A stretch of DNA of 64,000 bases from Butyrivibrio fibrisolvens 16/4 (lineage in GTDB: Bacteria > Bacillota > Clostridia > Lachnospirales > Lachnospiraceae), in NCBI GenBank assembly GCA_000209815.1, contig FP929036.1, positions 1,645,541-1,709,540 of the forward strand, written 5' to 3'. The translations under genes were made by a program, and so were the position numbers. Numbering within the stretch: the first letter of the stretch is position 1; each line of letters starts with the position of its first letter. The notes under the pieces are model-generated. The model was not told the origin of the DNA, ran no database searches, and saw only the letters and a program-made list of their open reading frames with translations. Below, one piece after another: positions 1 through 8,807 of this stretch.

Positions 1-39
1 GTTGAATTTTGGTTTGAGTTAACTTTGGTAAAAGACACA

Positions 40-74
40 AAAATCAAAGAAAATTCATAGAATTTTCTGATTTT
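40..74 (+). terminator. Intrinsic terminator of a gene upstream of the window
   Basis: The arms GAAAATTC (49-56) and GAATTTTC (60-67) are perfect complements around an ATA loop. The stem is extended by AAATCA and TGATTT outside, and a T-run follows. It probably ends a gene lying left of the window. Confidence 0.5.
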
Positions 75-79
75 TCACA

Positions 80-108
80 TTGAAGAATACACATTTTAAT
101 GCTAATAT
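80..108 (+). promoter_or_regulatory. Possible sigma-A promoter for the lipoprotein gene
   Basis: TTGAAG (80-85), a 17-base spacer and TAATAT (103-108) lie 35 bases before the start codon. Both boxes match the consensus at four of six positions, so this is a moderate call. Confidence 0.35.
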
Positions 109-143
109 ACCATTAATGATTAGTGTATTTTTTAGGAGAAGGC

Positions 144-941
144 ATGAAAACTAACAGAATTTTATTACTGGCTTCTGTGTTGTGTTTTTCTCTAATAGCC
201 ACTGGTTGTGGAGAACCTCTTTATGAAATGACCAGTGAGGAAGAGGCAATAATCACTCTATATGCTTCTAAAGCGGTTGCTAAATTCAATAAAAATCAAG
301 TTATTGGAATAGCAAATGCCCGTGTGAAAAAGGGAGAGCTTGATGATGAGTACGTTCCCGATGAAGATCAAGAAGATCAGGAGGAAGTACCAGAGGAAAC
401 CAGTACTGAAGAATTAATTGATCCAGAAACTGGGGAGCCTGTGGCTTCCGAGGAATCTGATGCTGTGGAATCTTCTAATGAGGGGACCTCAGATGAAACA
501 TCAAATAATGATGAGGACAGTTCTGTAGATTCCGGTTATTCTTTTACGAATGCAGTTGGTATAGAAGGTGTGGAATTTACTTGTTCCGAATTTGATGTTA
601 CTACTGAATACAAAGCATCTTCAAGTTTTGTCCTAACTCAAATTAAAGGTAAGAAATATTTAGTTTTATATATTGAGGCGGAGAATAAATCTGATTCGGC
701 GGTTGATTTTTCAAAATATTCCAATAGGGAATATAGTTTATCCCTTAATGGAGGTGAAAAATCAAAATCACAGTACACACCGGTTTCAAATGATTTATCT
801 ACTTTCAGAGGTAGTATGAAACCTGGCGAAAAGAAATCTTTTATAATAGTATTTTCATTCAGTAACTCGGCAGTGGAGAGTATCTCATCCCTTGAACTTT
901 ACGTTACAAGTGATGGCTCTACCAGAGGTACAACCATATAA
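144..941 (+). CDS. Lipoprotein with acidic linker and C-terminal Ig-like (DUF4352/DUF5067-like) domain
   Basis: The start is the ATG at 144, preceded by AGGAG; an in-frame GTG at 123 has no such site. The protein (265 aa) opens with a basic then hydrophobic signal and a lipobox ending ATGC, so it should be lipid-anchored outside the membrane. A Glu/Asp/Ser-rich linker of about 90 residues follows. The last 125 residues look like the beta-sandwich domains found on Firmicute lipoproteins, with the pattern of an ordered Y-L-V-L-Y strand and a late FIIVFSF strand. The domain name is a judgement from pattern and not a search result. The function is unknown. It stands alone ahead of cheV, with 32 bases between them. 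Confidence 0.75.
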   Translation: MKTNRILLLASVLCFSLIATGCGEPLYEMTSEEEAIITLYASKAVAKFNKNQVIGIANARVKKGELDDEYVPDEDQEDQEEVPEETSTEELIDPETGEPVASEESDAVESSNEGTSDETSNNDEDSSVDSGYSFTNAVGIEGVEFTCSEFDVTTEYKASSSFVLTQIKGKKYLVLYIEAENKSDSAVDFSKYSNREYSLSLNGGEKSKSQYTPVSNDLSTFRGSMKPGEKKSFIIVFSFSNSAVESISSLELYVTSDGSTRGTTI

Positions 942-973
942 ATCATTATTGATTTAAATGAGAGGAGATTTGC

Positions 974-1897
974 ATGGATACTAATATTTTATTGGAATCA
1001 GGTACTAACGAGCTGGAGGTCCTTGAATTCAAAGTTGGCAAGAATTTCTACGGAATCAATGTAGCTAAGATTAGAGAGATTCTCTTATATCAGCAGGTGA
1101 CGCCATTGCCTAACGCTCACCCTTGTATTGAAGGGATCTTCATGCCAAGAGATATTATGATTTCTGTTATTTCTCTTCGCAAATGTTTGAACATTCAGGA
1201 TGAATGTGATACTGATGGTTTATTCATCATTACTAATTTCAATAGTTTAAATACAGCTTTCCATGTTGATGAGGTTCTTGGAATCCATCGTGTATCCTGG
1301 GAAGACATTATTAAACCAGATGCGACAATTAGCTCTGATGAATCTGGTGTTTCTACAGGTGTTATCAAGCTTGAAGATAGACTTGTAGTTATTCTTGACT
1401 TCGAGAAGATTGTTACTGATATTAACCCTGAGACTGGTCTTAAGGTTTCAGAAATGGATGATTATGAAACTCGCGACAGAAGTAAATCACCTATTCTTCT
1501 TTGCGAGGATTCACCACTTCTTTCAAAGCTTATTGTTGAATGCTTAAAGAAGGCTGGTTACACAAATCTAATTGTAAATATGAATGGTCAGGAAGGCTGG
1601 GACAAGCTGGTTGAGATGCATAAGAGAGGCACAGTTCTTCAGGATGTTCACCTTATTATTACTGATATAGAGATGCCTCTTATGGATGGACACAGACTCT
1701 GTAAGCTTGTTAAAGAGAACGAGACCATGCGCAATATTCCACTTATTATTTTCTCATCTCTTATTAATGATGAGATTAGACGTAAGGGTGAAAGCCTTGG
1801 AGCTGATGCTCAGCTGACCAAGCCGGAGATTGGTAAACTTATTGCGGTAGTTGATGATTTGGTTGCTAAGTACGAGGATGCTCGTAACGGAAATTAG
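974..1897 (+). CDS. cheV: Chemotaxis protein CheV (CheW-receiver hybrid)
   Basis: CheV couples chemoreceptors to the CheA kinase through its CheW domain and tunes adaptation through its receiver domain. The 307-residue protein has the CheW-like part at about 12-155 and a response-regulator receiver at about 172-300. Receiver residues visible are the acidic pocket E178/D179, phosphoacceptor D231 in TDIEMP, S261 or S262 and K283 in the TKPE motif. The start ATG at 974 follows AGGAG. The next gene begins 61 bases after the stop, with a terminator between them. Together with cheR further on, this suggests a motile cell. There is no flagellar cluster here. The family assignment is firm. Confidence 0.93.
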   Translation: MDTNILLESGTNELEVLEFKVGKNFYGINVAKIREILLYQQVTPLPNAHPCIEGIFMPRDIMISVISLRKCLNIQDECDTDGLFIITNFNSLNTAFHVDEVLGIHRVSWEDIIKPDATISSDESGVSTGVIKLEDRLVVILDFEKIVTDINPETGLKVSEMDDYETRDRSKSPILLCEDSPLLSKLIVECLKKAGYTNLIVNMNGQEGWDKLVEMHKRGTVLQDVHLIITDIEMPLMDGHRLCKLVKENETMRNIPLIIFSSLINDEIRRKGESLGADAQLTKPEIGKLIAVVDDLVAKYEDARNGN

Positions 1898-1907
1898 AAT
1901 TTTAAAA

Positions 1908-1938
1908 TTTTGGGGTATGCTGAGCATGCCCCATTTTT
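1908..1938 (+). terminator. Intrinsic terminator after cheV
   Basis: The arms GGGGTATGC and GCATGCCCC (1912-1932) pair with one G-U and a TGA loop. They are followed by ATTTTT. Confidence 0.8.
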
Positions 1939-1958
1939 AAAATACGGGAGGATTTAAG

Positions 1959-3861
1959 ATGTCTCAGGCTGAGGACTACTTAGATGGACTATTAAATTCA
2001 ATAAACAAGGCTAAGACTGATGCTAAACAGGTCGAGGAAAATGTTGAAAGAAAGCAGCAGGAGTTTGTAGAGAATCGCAAACAGGTTGCTCCTGATGAAG
2101 ACTTTTTTACAGCAACTGGAATCGACGTTCAGCAGACAAAAGGAAAAAGCTCACATCCTTACCTCAGGAAAATTCTTTCTGAGGAAGATTTTTTGCGCAA
2201 ATTTGAAGAAGAATTAGGTGAGGATGATGTCGATGCATTTATTGCAGATTTTGAACAGGAAATCGATGATGAAGAGCAGGCTTTTCAGGAGACAGGAAAA
2301 AGCGGCAACGATGAAGATATAGTCGATAAACTTCTTAATAACATAGAAAATGTAGTTAGTGATGCAACAAAGGAACTTGATGATACTGCAGAAAAATCAG
2401 ATGGTAAAGATGATGACCAAATTCAGTTAGATGCTTTCCCTAATTTAGATGAAACTTCTGAAGACAGTAACCAGGAGGAAGCACCTATAGAAGAGCCTCC
2501 TGCTAATGATTCATCTGATTCTGATAGCTTGACAACTGAAGATGGAGAATTAAAGCTTCCAGATGACGATGATATTGATTTATCACAGTTTATCGAAGAG
2601 GAATCGGATGAAGATGCTGATGATACATCAGAAACTGAGTCTTCAGAGGAATCTACAGATGATGAGGATGATTTTGGATTTTCCTTAGATGATGCTTTAG
2701 ATGATTCGGCTGAAGAAGAGCCTCTGGATGAATCAATGAAGGAATTTATGCCAGATGATATGGATGCTTTAGATGAGGCTGAATATGGTGAAGGTGAAGA
2801 GCCAGATCTTTCTGGTGAAGGGGGCTTGATTTAGATAATATTTTAGATGGAGATGAGGATCTTATGGATATTTCATCTCTTCTAAATGGTGACGAGGAAG
2901 GACCTTCTGAATCTGCTGATATAGATGAATCTGCTGAGGAGCAAGATAGCTCTACTTCATCTGATGATGGAGGAGGAAAGAAAGGCAAAAAGAAGGAAAA
3001 GAAAAGAAAGAAAAGAAGGAAAAAGGTGAGAAGAAGCCGAATCCTATTTTACAAAAGCTTGCCCTTATAATTTTTGGCGCACCTGATGAGGATGAGCTTG
3101 CTGAGGCAGCTGCAGAAGAAGCAGCAAAAGCAGCGGCAACAGTTGAGATTACTTATGATGAAGAAGGTAATCCAATTATTCCTGAAGCTGTAGAAGGTGC
3201 TGATGACGGAAAGAAAGGCAAGAAGAAAAAGGAGAAGAAGGAAAAGCCTCCTAAGGAAAAGAAGGAGAAAAAAGCTAAGCCTCCTAAAGCTCCTAAACCT
3301 AAGAAAGAGAAACCGCCAAAAGAACCTGATAATTCTCCTAAAATTCCTATTTCCATTATTGCAACTTTTTTGGTATTATCTATATCAATAATTGGTGTTG
3401 TATTGGTTGGTATGACTTTCACAGGACTGAAACGTCATATGGCTCAGGCAAGGGAATTGTTTGATCAGGGTAATTATATAGCTGCCTACGAAAAGCTTAA
3501 TGGATTTGATTTCAGAAGCGATGAAAAGGTTGAGCTACTTAGAAATCAGGCTAGAACCTTAGCTGATTTGCAGCAATGTCAGGATGAGTATACTACCTTT
3601 ATTAATTATAAGATGTACAATTATGCTCTTGATTCTTTGCTTAAGGGACTTGGTAGATACGAAAAATACAAAGATGATGCTGCAGAATATGGTATTTCCG
3701 ATGAGTACGATGAATATGGAAATAGCATCATAATAGAATTGCAGGAAACATTTGGTTTATCGGTGGATGATGCCATGGCAATTTATAAGCAACCAAATCG
3801 ACATTATTATACTATAGAACTTAGAAAGGTGCTTAGAAAGTTAGGGTTACCAGACACATGA
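1959..3861 (+). CDS. Large acidic then lysine-rich single-pass membrane protein, unknown function (two frame breaks)
   Basis: I do not recognise this protein. The start ATG at 1959 follows GGGAGG. The reading frame breaks twice: one G is missing from G5 at 2820-2824, and one A is missing in the A/G-rich tract near 3002-3005. Adding both gives one frame of about 634 residues. The first 330 or so residues are strongly acidic (Asp, Glu, Ser). A Lys/Glu/Pro-rich stretch follows, then one transmembrane helix encoded at about 3343-3425. The last 150 residues are helical with a TPR-like start (QARELFDQGNYIAAYEKL). It has no signal peptide, so the acidic part is probably cytoplasmic and the tail external. 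Its stop overlaps the hisH start (ATGA), which means translational coupling but not necessarily a shared role. Confidence 0.7.
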
Positions 3862-4466
3862 TAGCGATACTTGATTATGATGCAGGAAATATTAAAAGTG
3901 TAGAAAAAGCATTTGGAATCCTTGGTAAGGAAACTGTCCTTACCAGGGATTTTCATGTGATTGAAAAAGCCGATCACCTGGTATTACCGGGAGTCGGCTC
4001 TTTTGCTGATGCCATGAATCACTTGAAAAAGTACGAATTGGATAAGGCAATAAAGGAATTCGTCCATAGTGAAAAGCCATTTATAGGTATTTGCCTTGGG
4101 CTTCAGCTATTATTTGAATCCAGCGAAGAGTCTCCAGGTGTTGAGGGACTACATCTTCTTGATGGCGTTGTTAAAAGAATACCAGATGCTCCTGGCTTAA
4201 AAGTGCCTCATATTGGCTGGAATTCTCTGGATTTTCCAAATGATGGAAGACTTTTTAAAGGAATAGATGAGGGTAGCTTTGTATATTTTGTTCATTCTTA
4301 TTATTTAGAAGCAAAAGATTCTTCTATAGTTAAGGCTACTACTGATTACGGCTGTCATATTCATGCATCTGTAGAGAAGGATAATATTTTTGCTTGTCAA
4401 TTCCATCCAGAAAAATCATCAACGGTGGGACTTAAGATACTAGAAAATTTTGCTGAAATTAACTGA
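3858..4466 (+). CDS. hisH: Imidazole glycerol phosphate synthase, glutaminase subunit HisH
   Basis: HisH releases ammonia from glutamine and channels it to HisF for the fifth step of histidine synthesis. The product is 202 residues, the usual size. The class I amidotransferase triad is C79 in GICLGLQ, with H183 and E185 in the CQFHPEKS motif. The oxyanion PGVGSF motif is near residue 44. The start overlaps the previous stop by four bases. hisF follows after 10 bases, as expected for a 1:1 complex. No other his genes are in the window, so the rest of the pathway is elsewhere. Confidence 0.97.
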   Translation: MIAILDYDAGNIKSVEKAFGILGKETVLTRDFHVIEKADHLVLPGVGSFADAMNHLKKYELDKAIKEFVHSEKPFIGICLGLQLLFESSEESPGVEGLHLLDGVVKRIPDAPGLKVPHIGWNSLDFPNDGRLFKGIDEGSFVYFVHSYYLEAKDSSIVKATTDYGCHIHASVEKDNIFACQFHPEKSSTVGLKILENFAEIN

Positions 4467-4476
4467 GGTGAGAAGA

Positions 4477-5235
4477 ATGTTTACAAAAAGAATTATCCCA
4501 TGCCTTGATGTGAAGGATGGTAGAGTTGTTAAAGGAGTTAATTTTGTAGATTTAAGAGATGCCGGTGATCCAGTAGAAATAGCTGCAGCCTATGATAAAG
4601 CAGGGGCTGATGAGGTGGTATTCCTTGATATAACTGCATCCTCTGATGGCAGGAATACTGTTGTTGATATGGTTCGTCGTGTGGCAGAGCAGGTTTTTAT
4701 TCCATTTACAGTTGGCGGAGGTATTCGTACAGTGGATGATTTTAAAGCACTGCTTAGGGAAGGCGCAGATAAAATCTCTGTAAATTCTGCTGCAATTGAT
4801 AACCCACGTTTAGTAGCTGATGCGGCTGATAAATTTGGCAGTCAATGTGTTGTTGTGGCTATTGATGCTAAACGTAGAGCTGACGGTGGGTTTAATATTT
4901 ATAAGCATGGTGGACGTTTGGATTGCGGAATTGATGCTGTTGAATGGGCTATTCAAGTAGAAAAGCTAGGAGCAGGAGAGATTCTTCTTACTTCTATGGA
5001 TCAGGATGGTACCAAGGCTGGATTTGATATAGAGCTTACGAAGGCTGTCTCTCATGCAGTTAATATTCCGGTCATTGCCTCAGGTGGAGCTGGCAATATG
5101 GAGCATTTTAAAGATGCCCTTACAGTTGGAGGGGCGGATGCGGCTCTTGCTGCCTCTTTATTTCATTATAAAGAGCTTGAAATTACAGAGCTTAAGAAGT
5201 ATTTAAGGGACAATAACGTTCCTGTGAGGTTATAG
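4477..5235 (+). CDS. hisF: Imidazole glycerol phosphate synthase, cyclase subunit HisF
   Basis: HisF uses HisH-derived ammonia to convert PRFAR into imidazole glycerol phosphate and AICAR. It is a 252-residue TIM barrel of standard length. The catalytic pair is D11 in PCLDVKDGR and D130 in VVAIDAKR. The phosphate-binding loops are VGGGIR and ASGGAG. I chose the ATG at 4477, just after GAGGTGAG, because it gives the canonical [11 protein letters not shown] start; the frame is open further upstream. The AICAR by-product is the substrate of the transformylase encoded at 6995-8173. Confidence 0.97.
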   Translation: MFTKRIIPCLDVKDGRVVKGVNFVDLRDAGDPVEIAAAYDKAGADEVVFLDITASSDGRNTVVDMVRRVAEQVFIPFTVGGGIRTVDDFKALLREGADKISVNSAAIDNPRLVADAADKFGSQCVVVAIDAKRRADGGFNIYKHGGRLDCGIDAVEWAIQVEKLGAGEILLTSMDQDGTKAGFDIELTKAVSHAVNIPVIASGGAGNMEHFKDALTVGGADAALAASLFHYKELEITELKKYLRDNNVPVRL

Positions 5236-5266
5236 AATTAACAGATTTTACACATTGTTATTGTAT

Positions 5267-5272
5267 TATAAT
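5267..5272 (+). promoter_or_regulatory. Possible -10 box upstream of the 5335 gene
   Basis: A perfect TATAAT lies 62 bases before the start. No convincing -35 box stands 16-18 bases upstream (GATTTT is the nearest), so this is tentative. Confidence 0.3.
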
Positions 5273-5334
5273 GATAACTATAGACATGAAAGTGAACATG
5301 GATGTTCAGGCGGTTATTCAAAGGAGTGATGTTT

Positions 5335-6108
5335 ATGTCTTTAACTGTTAATTCTTTCGGAAACGAATCTATTTATTCATTGTTTGGCGGCTCATCAAGC
5401 AGTACAAGCTCTATTTTTGGTGGACTTGAATCATCTCTTACAAATTTAGTATCCATTCGCTCAGGTTCATATGGAAAGCTTGTAAAGTCTTATTATGCCC
5501 AGTACGATAAAGAAGGAAATTTAAAACAAAGGACAGCATCAAATCTAAGGAGAATACCTCTAACTTAAGCGAAATTAGAAATGATGCTTCTGGTCTTAAC
5601 AAGTCTACTGATGCTTTGCTTGCAAAAGGAAAGAATTCTATCTGGGAGCAGGTTGAGACTACAGATGAAGATGGTAAAGTATCAAAAGACTACGACAAGG
5701 ACAAGATTTATAAAGCCCTAGAAAGCTTTGCAAAATCTTATAATTCTCTTGTTGATAGTGGTCAAAAGGCTGAGAGCATGGGGGTTCTTACTCAGGTGGC
5801 AGCTATGGTTACCACATCTCAAAAAAACTGCATCTACATTAGGCAAGGCAGGAATAACTATAGATAAAGACAATCATCTTAGTGTGGATGAAGATTTCCT
5901 TAAAAACAAAGCTAATATGACTTATGTAAAGGATTTGTTTAATGGTACAGGAAGCTATGCTTATCAGATAGCAACAAAGGCTTCTATGGCTAATTCTTAT
6001 GCTAGTACGGAGCTTACTAGCATCACAGGCAAGAAGTCGTATACAAGCCAGGGTTCTTACTCATTATCTGCAGATGATATTATAAGCAAGTTTGACAAGA
6101 CTACTTAA
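5335..6108 (+). CDS. Flagellar-hook-associated-like (FliD-like?) protein, two frame breaks
   Basis: The start ATG at 5335 follows AGGAG by 8 bases. The frame breaks after A4 at 5523-5526 (one A short) and at A7 at 5821-5827 (one A too many). Rejoined, it encodes about 257 residues. The N-terminus is rich in Ser, Gly and Phe and has no signal peptide. The C-terminal half has a short motif GITIDKDNHLSVDEDFLKN, then LFNGTGSYAYQIATKASM. This resembles the C-terminal part of filament-cap and hook-associated proteins, which also leave the cell without a signal peptide. That reading is an inference from pattern and is not secure. The gene stands alone between hisF and the purine genes. Confidence 0.5.
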
Positions 6109-6137
6109 ACAACAGATTGTAATTAACAAAATAAGGT

Positions 6138-6180
6138 GCCACTCAAGGAGCCAATCTCGCGACGGAGTGGCTCCTTTTTG
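6138..6180 (+). terminator. Terminator with a competing alternative stem
   Basis: The arms AAGGAGCCA (6145-6153) and TGGCTCCTT (6168-6176) are perfect complements and a T5 tail follows. A second perfect pair, GCCACTC (6138-6144) with GAGTGGC (6165-6171), shares the 3' arm and excludes the first. Confidence 0.75.
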
Positions 6181-6199
6181 TTAATGTAACAATCTGTAG

Positions 6200-6228
6200 T
6201 GGACATTGTTAGTGGGTTCGGTTATAAT
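6200..6228 (+). promoter_or_regulatory. Sigma-A promoter of the two purine genes
   Basis: TGGACA (6200-6205), 17 bases and TATAAT (6223-6228). The -10 box is perfect and the -35 box has one mismatch. The start codon is 34 bases further on. Confidence 0.7.
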
Positions 6229-6261
6229 TTTGCTCGGAAATTGCATTTTAAGGAGGAACCC

Positions 6262-6978
6262 ATGGTAGTTAAATCTTTAGCAAGAGAATTATCAGAAACC
6301 AGTTATCCAGGCAGAGGCATTGTCATTGGTAGATCGATTGATGGAACCAAGGCTGTCACTGCCTATTTTATTATGGGACGTTCTGAAAATTCTAGAAACA
6401 GAGTATTCGTAGAGGAAGGTGCCGGCATTCGCACAGAGGCCTTCGACCCATCAAAACTTACAGATCCTAGTCTTATTATTTATGCTCCGGTAAGAGTTTT
6501 GGGAAATGATACTATTGTTACAAACGGAGATCAGACAGATACGATTTACGAATATATGGAAAAGGGCGAAACATTTGAGCAGTCACTTCGTAGACGCGAG
6601 TTTGAGCCAGATGGTCCAAATTTCACTCCTCGTATTTCAGGTCTTCTTCACATCGAAAACGGACAGTTTAGTTATGTAATGTCCATTCTTAAATCTAACA
6701 TGGGTGATTCTGATTCATGTAATAGATATACTTTTGATTATTCTAATCCTAAGGCCGGTTCAGGTCGTTTTATTCACACTTATATGGGCGATGGAAATCC
6801 ACTTCCTTCATATGAAGGCGAGCCTACACCAATTGAAATTTCTGGCGATATTGATGAGTTTACAGATTTAATCTGGTCTAACCTTAATTCAGATAATAAG
6901 GTTTCACTTTTTGTACGTTATATTGACATCGCAACAGGCGCAAAAGAAACCCGTATCGTAAATAAGAATATTAAATAA
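6262..6978 (+). CDS. IMP cyclohydrolase, PurO-type
   Basis: The protein belongs to the PurO-like IMP cyclohydrolase family, which closes FAICAR to IMP in the last purine step. It is unrelated to the cyclohydrolase domain of bifunctional PurH. I recognise it from the opening YPGRGIVIGRS, the YFIMGRSENSRNR stretch and the YAPVRVLG motif. It has 238 residues from the ATG at 6262, which sits behind a strong AGGAGG; the frame is open further upstream but without a ribosome site. The AICAR formyltransferase gene follows 16 bases later, which supports the role: the two make a split version of PurH. Confidence 0.85.
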   Translation: MVVKSLARELSETSYPGRGIVIGRSIDGTKAVTAYFIMGRSENSRNRVFVEEGAGIRTEAFDPSKLTDPSLIIYAPVRVLGNDTIVTNGDQTDTIYEYMEKGETFEQSLRRREFEPDGPNFTPRISGLLHIENGQFSYVMSILKSNMGDSDSCNRYTFDYSNPKAGSGRFIHTYMGDGNPLPSYEGEPTPIEISGDIDEFTDLIWSNLNSDNKVSLFVRYIDIATGAKETRIVNKNIK

Positions 6979-6994
6979 ATAGGAGAATAATGCT

Positions 6995-8173
6995 ATGAAA
7001 GAATTGGAATTAAAGTATGGTTGTAACCCAAACCAGAAGCCTAGCCGTATTTATATGGAAGAGGGAGAACTGCCTATCGAGGTACTTAGCGGTAAGCCAG
7101 GTTATATCAATTTCCTTGATGCATTTAATGGCTGGCAGCTTGTTTCAGAGCTTAAGAAGGCAACAGGTCTTCCAGCTGCTACTTCATTTAAGCATGTAAG
7201 TCCGGCAGGAGCTGCAGTTGGACTTCCACTTTCAGAGGTTGAGAGAAAGATTTATTGGTGTGATGATTTAGATATGGAGTTTACACCTCTTGCAAATGCT
7301 TATGCCAGAGCCCGTGGCGCAGATAGAATGTCTTCATTTGGTGATTTTATTTCACTTTCTGATGTTTGCGATGTTGCTACAGCAAAGCTTATTAAAAGAG
7401 AAGTATCTGATGGTGTTATTGCGCCAGGATATGAGCCAGAGGCACTTGAGATTCTTAAAGCTAAGAAGAATGGCAACTACGCTGTAATCAAGATTGACCC
7501 TAATTATGTTCCAAAGAGCTTAGAGCGTAAGGAAGTGTTTGGAATCACCTTCGAGCAGGGAAGAAACGAGCTTATTATTGATGACGATTTCTTTGCAAAT
7601 ATTGTTACTGAAAATAAAGAGCTTACAGAGCAGGCAAAGATTGATCTTGCTATTGCAATGATTACACTTAAGTACACACAGTCAAATTCAGTTTGCTATG
7701 TTAAGGATGGTCAGGCAATCGGAATTGGTGCTGGACAACAGTCACGTATTCACTGTACACGTCTTGCAGGTCAGAAGGCTGATAACTGGTGGCTTCGTCA
7801 GTCTCCAAAGGTTTTAGGCCTTGATTTCGTTGATGGAATTAAGAGAGCTGATAGAGATAATGCTATTGACCTTTACATCGGAGAGGAATTCGAAGATGTC
7901 ATTGGTGATGATGTATGGCAGAAGACCTTTAAGACAAGACCTAGCGAGTTTACAAAAGCTGAAAAGAGAGCTTGGCTTGATAAGCTTACCGATGTTTCTG
8001 TTGGTTCTGATGCATTTTTCCCATTTGGAGATAACATCGAAAGAGCTCACAAGTCAGGTGTTAAGTATGTTGCTCAGCCAGGTGGTTCAGTTCGTGATGA
8101 CAATGTTATCGAAACTTGTAACAAATACAATATGGTAATGTCGTTTACAGGCCTTAGACTTTTCCACCACTAA
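6995..8173 (+). CDS. Stand-alone AICAR formyltransferase (PurH C-domain-like)
   Basis: The enzyme formylates AICAR with 10-formyl-THF to give FAICAR. The 392-residue protein matches the AICARFT half of PurH and lacks an N-terminal cyclohydrolase (MGS-like) domain. Motifs include [11 protein letters not shown] at the start, [13 protein letters not shown] near residue 62, where the Lys-His pair is catalytic in PurH, and the C-terminal [18 protein letters not shown] with QPGGSVRD. It forms an operon with the PurO-type gene and ends at a terminator. Substrate supply also comes from hisF. Family assignment is firm. Confidence 0.93.
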   Translation: MKELELKYGCNPNQKPSRIYMEEGELPIEVLSGKPGYINFLDAFNGWQLVSELKKATGLPAATSFKHVSPAGAAVGLPLSEVERKIYWCDDLDMEFTPLANAYARARGADRMSSFGDFISLSDVCDVATAKLIKREVSDGVIAPGYEPEALEILKAKKNGNYAVIKIDPNYVPKSLERKEVFGITFEQGRNELIIDDDFFANIVTENKELTEQAKIDLAIAMITLKYTQSNSVCYVKDGQAIGIGAGQQSRIHCTRLAGQKADNWWLRQSPKVLGLDFVDGIKRADRDNAIDLYIGEEFEDVIGDDVWQKTFKTRPSEFTKAEKRAWLDKLTDVSVGSDAFFPFGDNIERAHKSGVKYVAQPGGSVRDDNVIETCNKYNMVMSFTGLRLFHH

Positions 8174-8185
8174 TACCTAAAAAGC

Positions 8186-8213
8186 TTGCAAATGTCTGAA
8201 TATTTGCTATAAT
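8186..8213 (+). promoter_or_regulatory. Promoter of the rimP-nusA-infB operon
   Basis: TTGCAA (8186-8191), 16 bases and TATAAT (8208-8213), with TGC directly before the -10 box (extended -10). The predicted start of transcription is near 8220, about 20 bases before a terminator-like hairpin. Confidence 0.7.
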
Positions 8214-8239
8214 AAACTTGTTATTGAAGAGAGCGACTT

Positions 8240-8275
8240 AAGAGAGAGCGATTTTTAGCTCTCTCTTTTATTTAT
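8240..8275 (+). terminator. Terminator-like hairpin in the leader of rimP
   Basis: The arms AAGAGAGAGC (8240-8249) and GCTCTCTCTT (8258-8267) pair perfectly, and a T-rich tail follows. It lies between the promoter at 8186-8213 and rimP. It could terminate the AICARFT transcript, attenuate the rimP operon, or both. Competing arms are described under findings. Confidence 0.75.
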
Positions 8276-8320
8276 GTTTTCGCTCTTAGTAGCATTTACA
8301 ACTGAATAAGGAGGACATTT

Positions 8321-8790
8321 ATGTCAAAACACACCGATTACGAAAAACGTACGGAAGAATTGATTACTCCTATTCTTGACGAGTTAGGCTTTGAGCTCTA
8401 CGACGTTGAATACGTTAAGGAGGGTGCGGATTATTATCTTAGAGCCTACATCGATAAGGAAGGTGGAATCACAATTGATGATTGCGTTGATGTTAGTCAT
8501 CGTATGAACGAGTTACTTGACGCAGAGCCACAGATTGGTGGAGACGAAGGTTATATCTTCGAGGTTAGCTCACCAGGTCTTGGCAGAATTCTTAAAAAGA
8601 CAAGCATTTTGAAAAAGCAATAGGACAAGATGTAGACATCAAGACCTACAAGCCTGTTAATGGTGCCAAGGAATTTACAGGTGCTCTTAAGGCATTTGAC
8701 AAAGACACTCTTACAATCGAGTTCGAGGATGGCACTGTAGTTTTTAACAGATCAGATGTTGCACAAGTCAGATTATCAATAGATTTTTAA
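8321..8790 (+). CDS. rimP: Ribosome maturation factor RimP (one frame break)
   Basis: RimP assists 30S subunit maturation. The N-terminal part is clear: it carries LDELGFELYDVEYVKEG and the signature FEVSSPGLGR. The frame breaks at about 8594-8599 in AAAAAGAC, where one base is missing. Restoring it gives LKKDKHFEKAIGQ and continues through the C-terminal SH3-like domain to the stop at 8788-8790, for about 156 residues in total, the usual length. The start ATG follows AAGGAGG. rimP directly upstream of nusA is the normal order in bacteria. Confidence 0.93.
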
Positions 8791-8807
8791 GGGACATAGG
8801 AGGAAAT

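Noticed and set aside
2746-3422. Minus-strand open frames opposite the acidic/lysine-rich gene
   Set aside because: Ser- and Phe-rich products are the mirror of GAT/GAA/AAG codons of the plus-strand gene.
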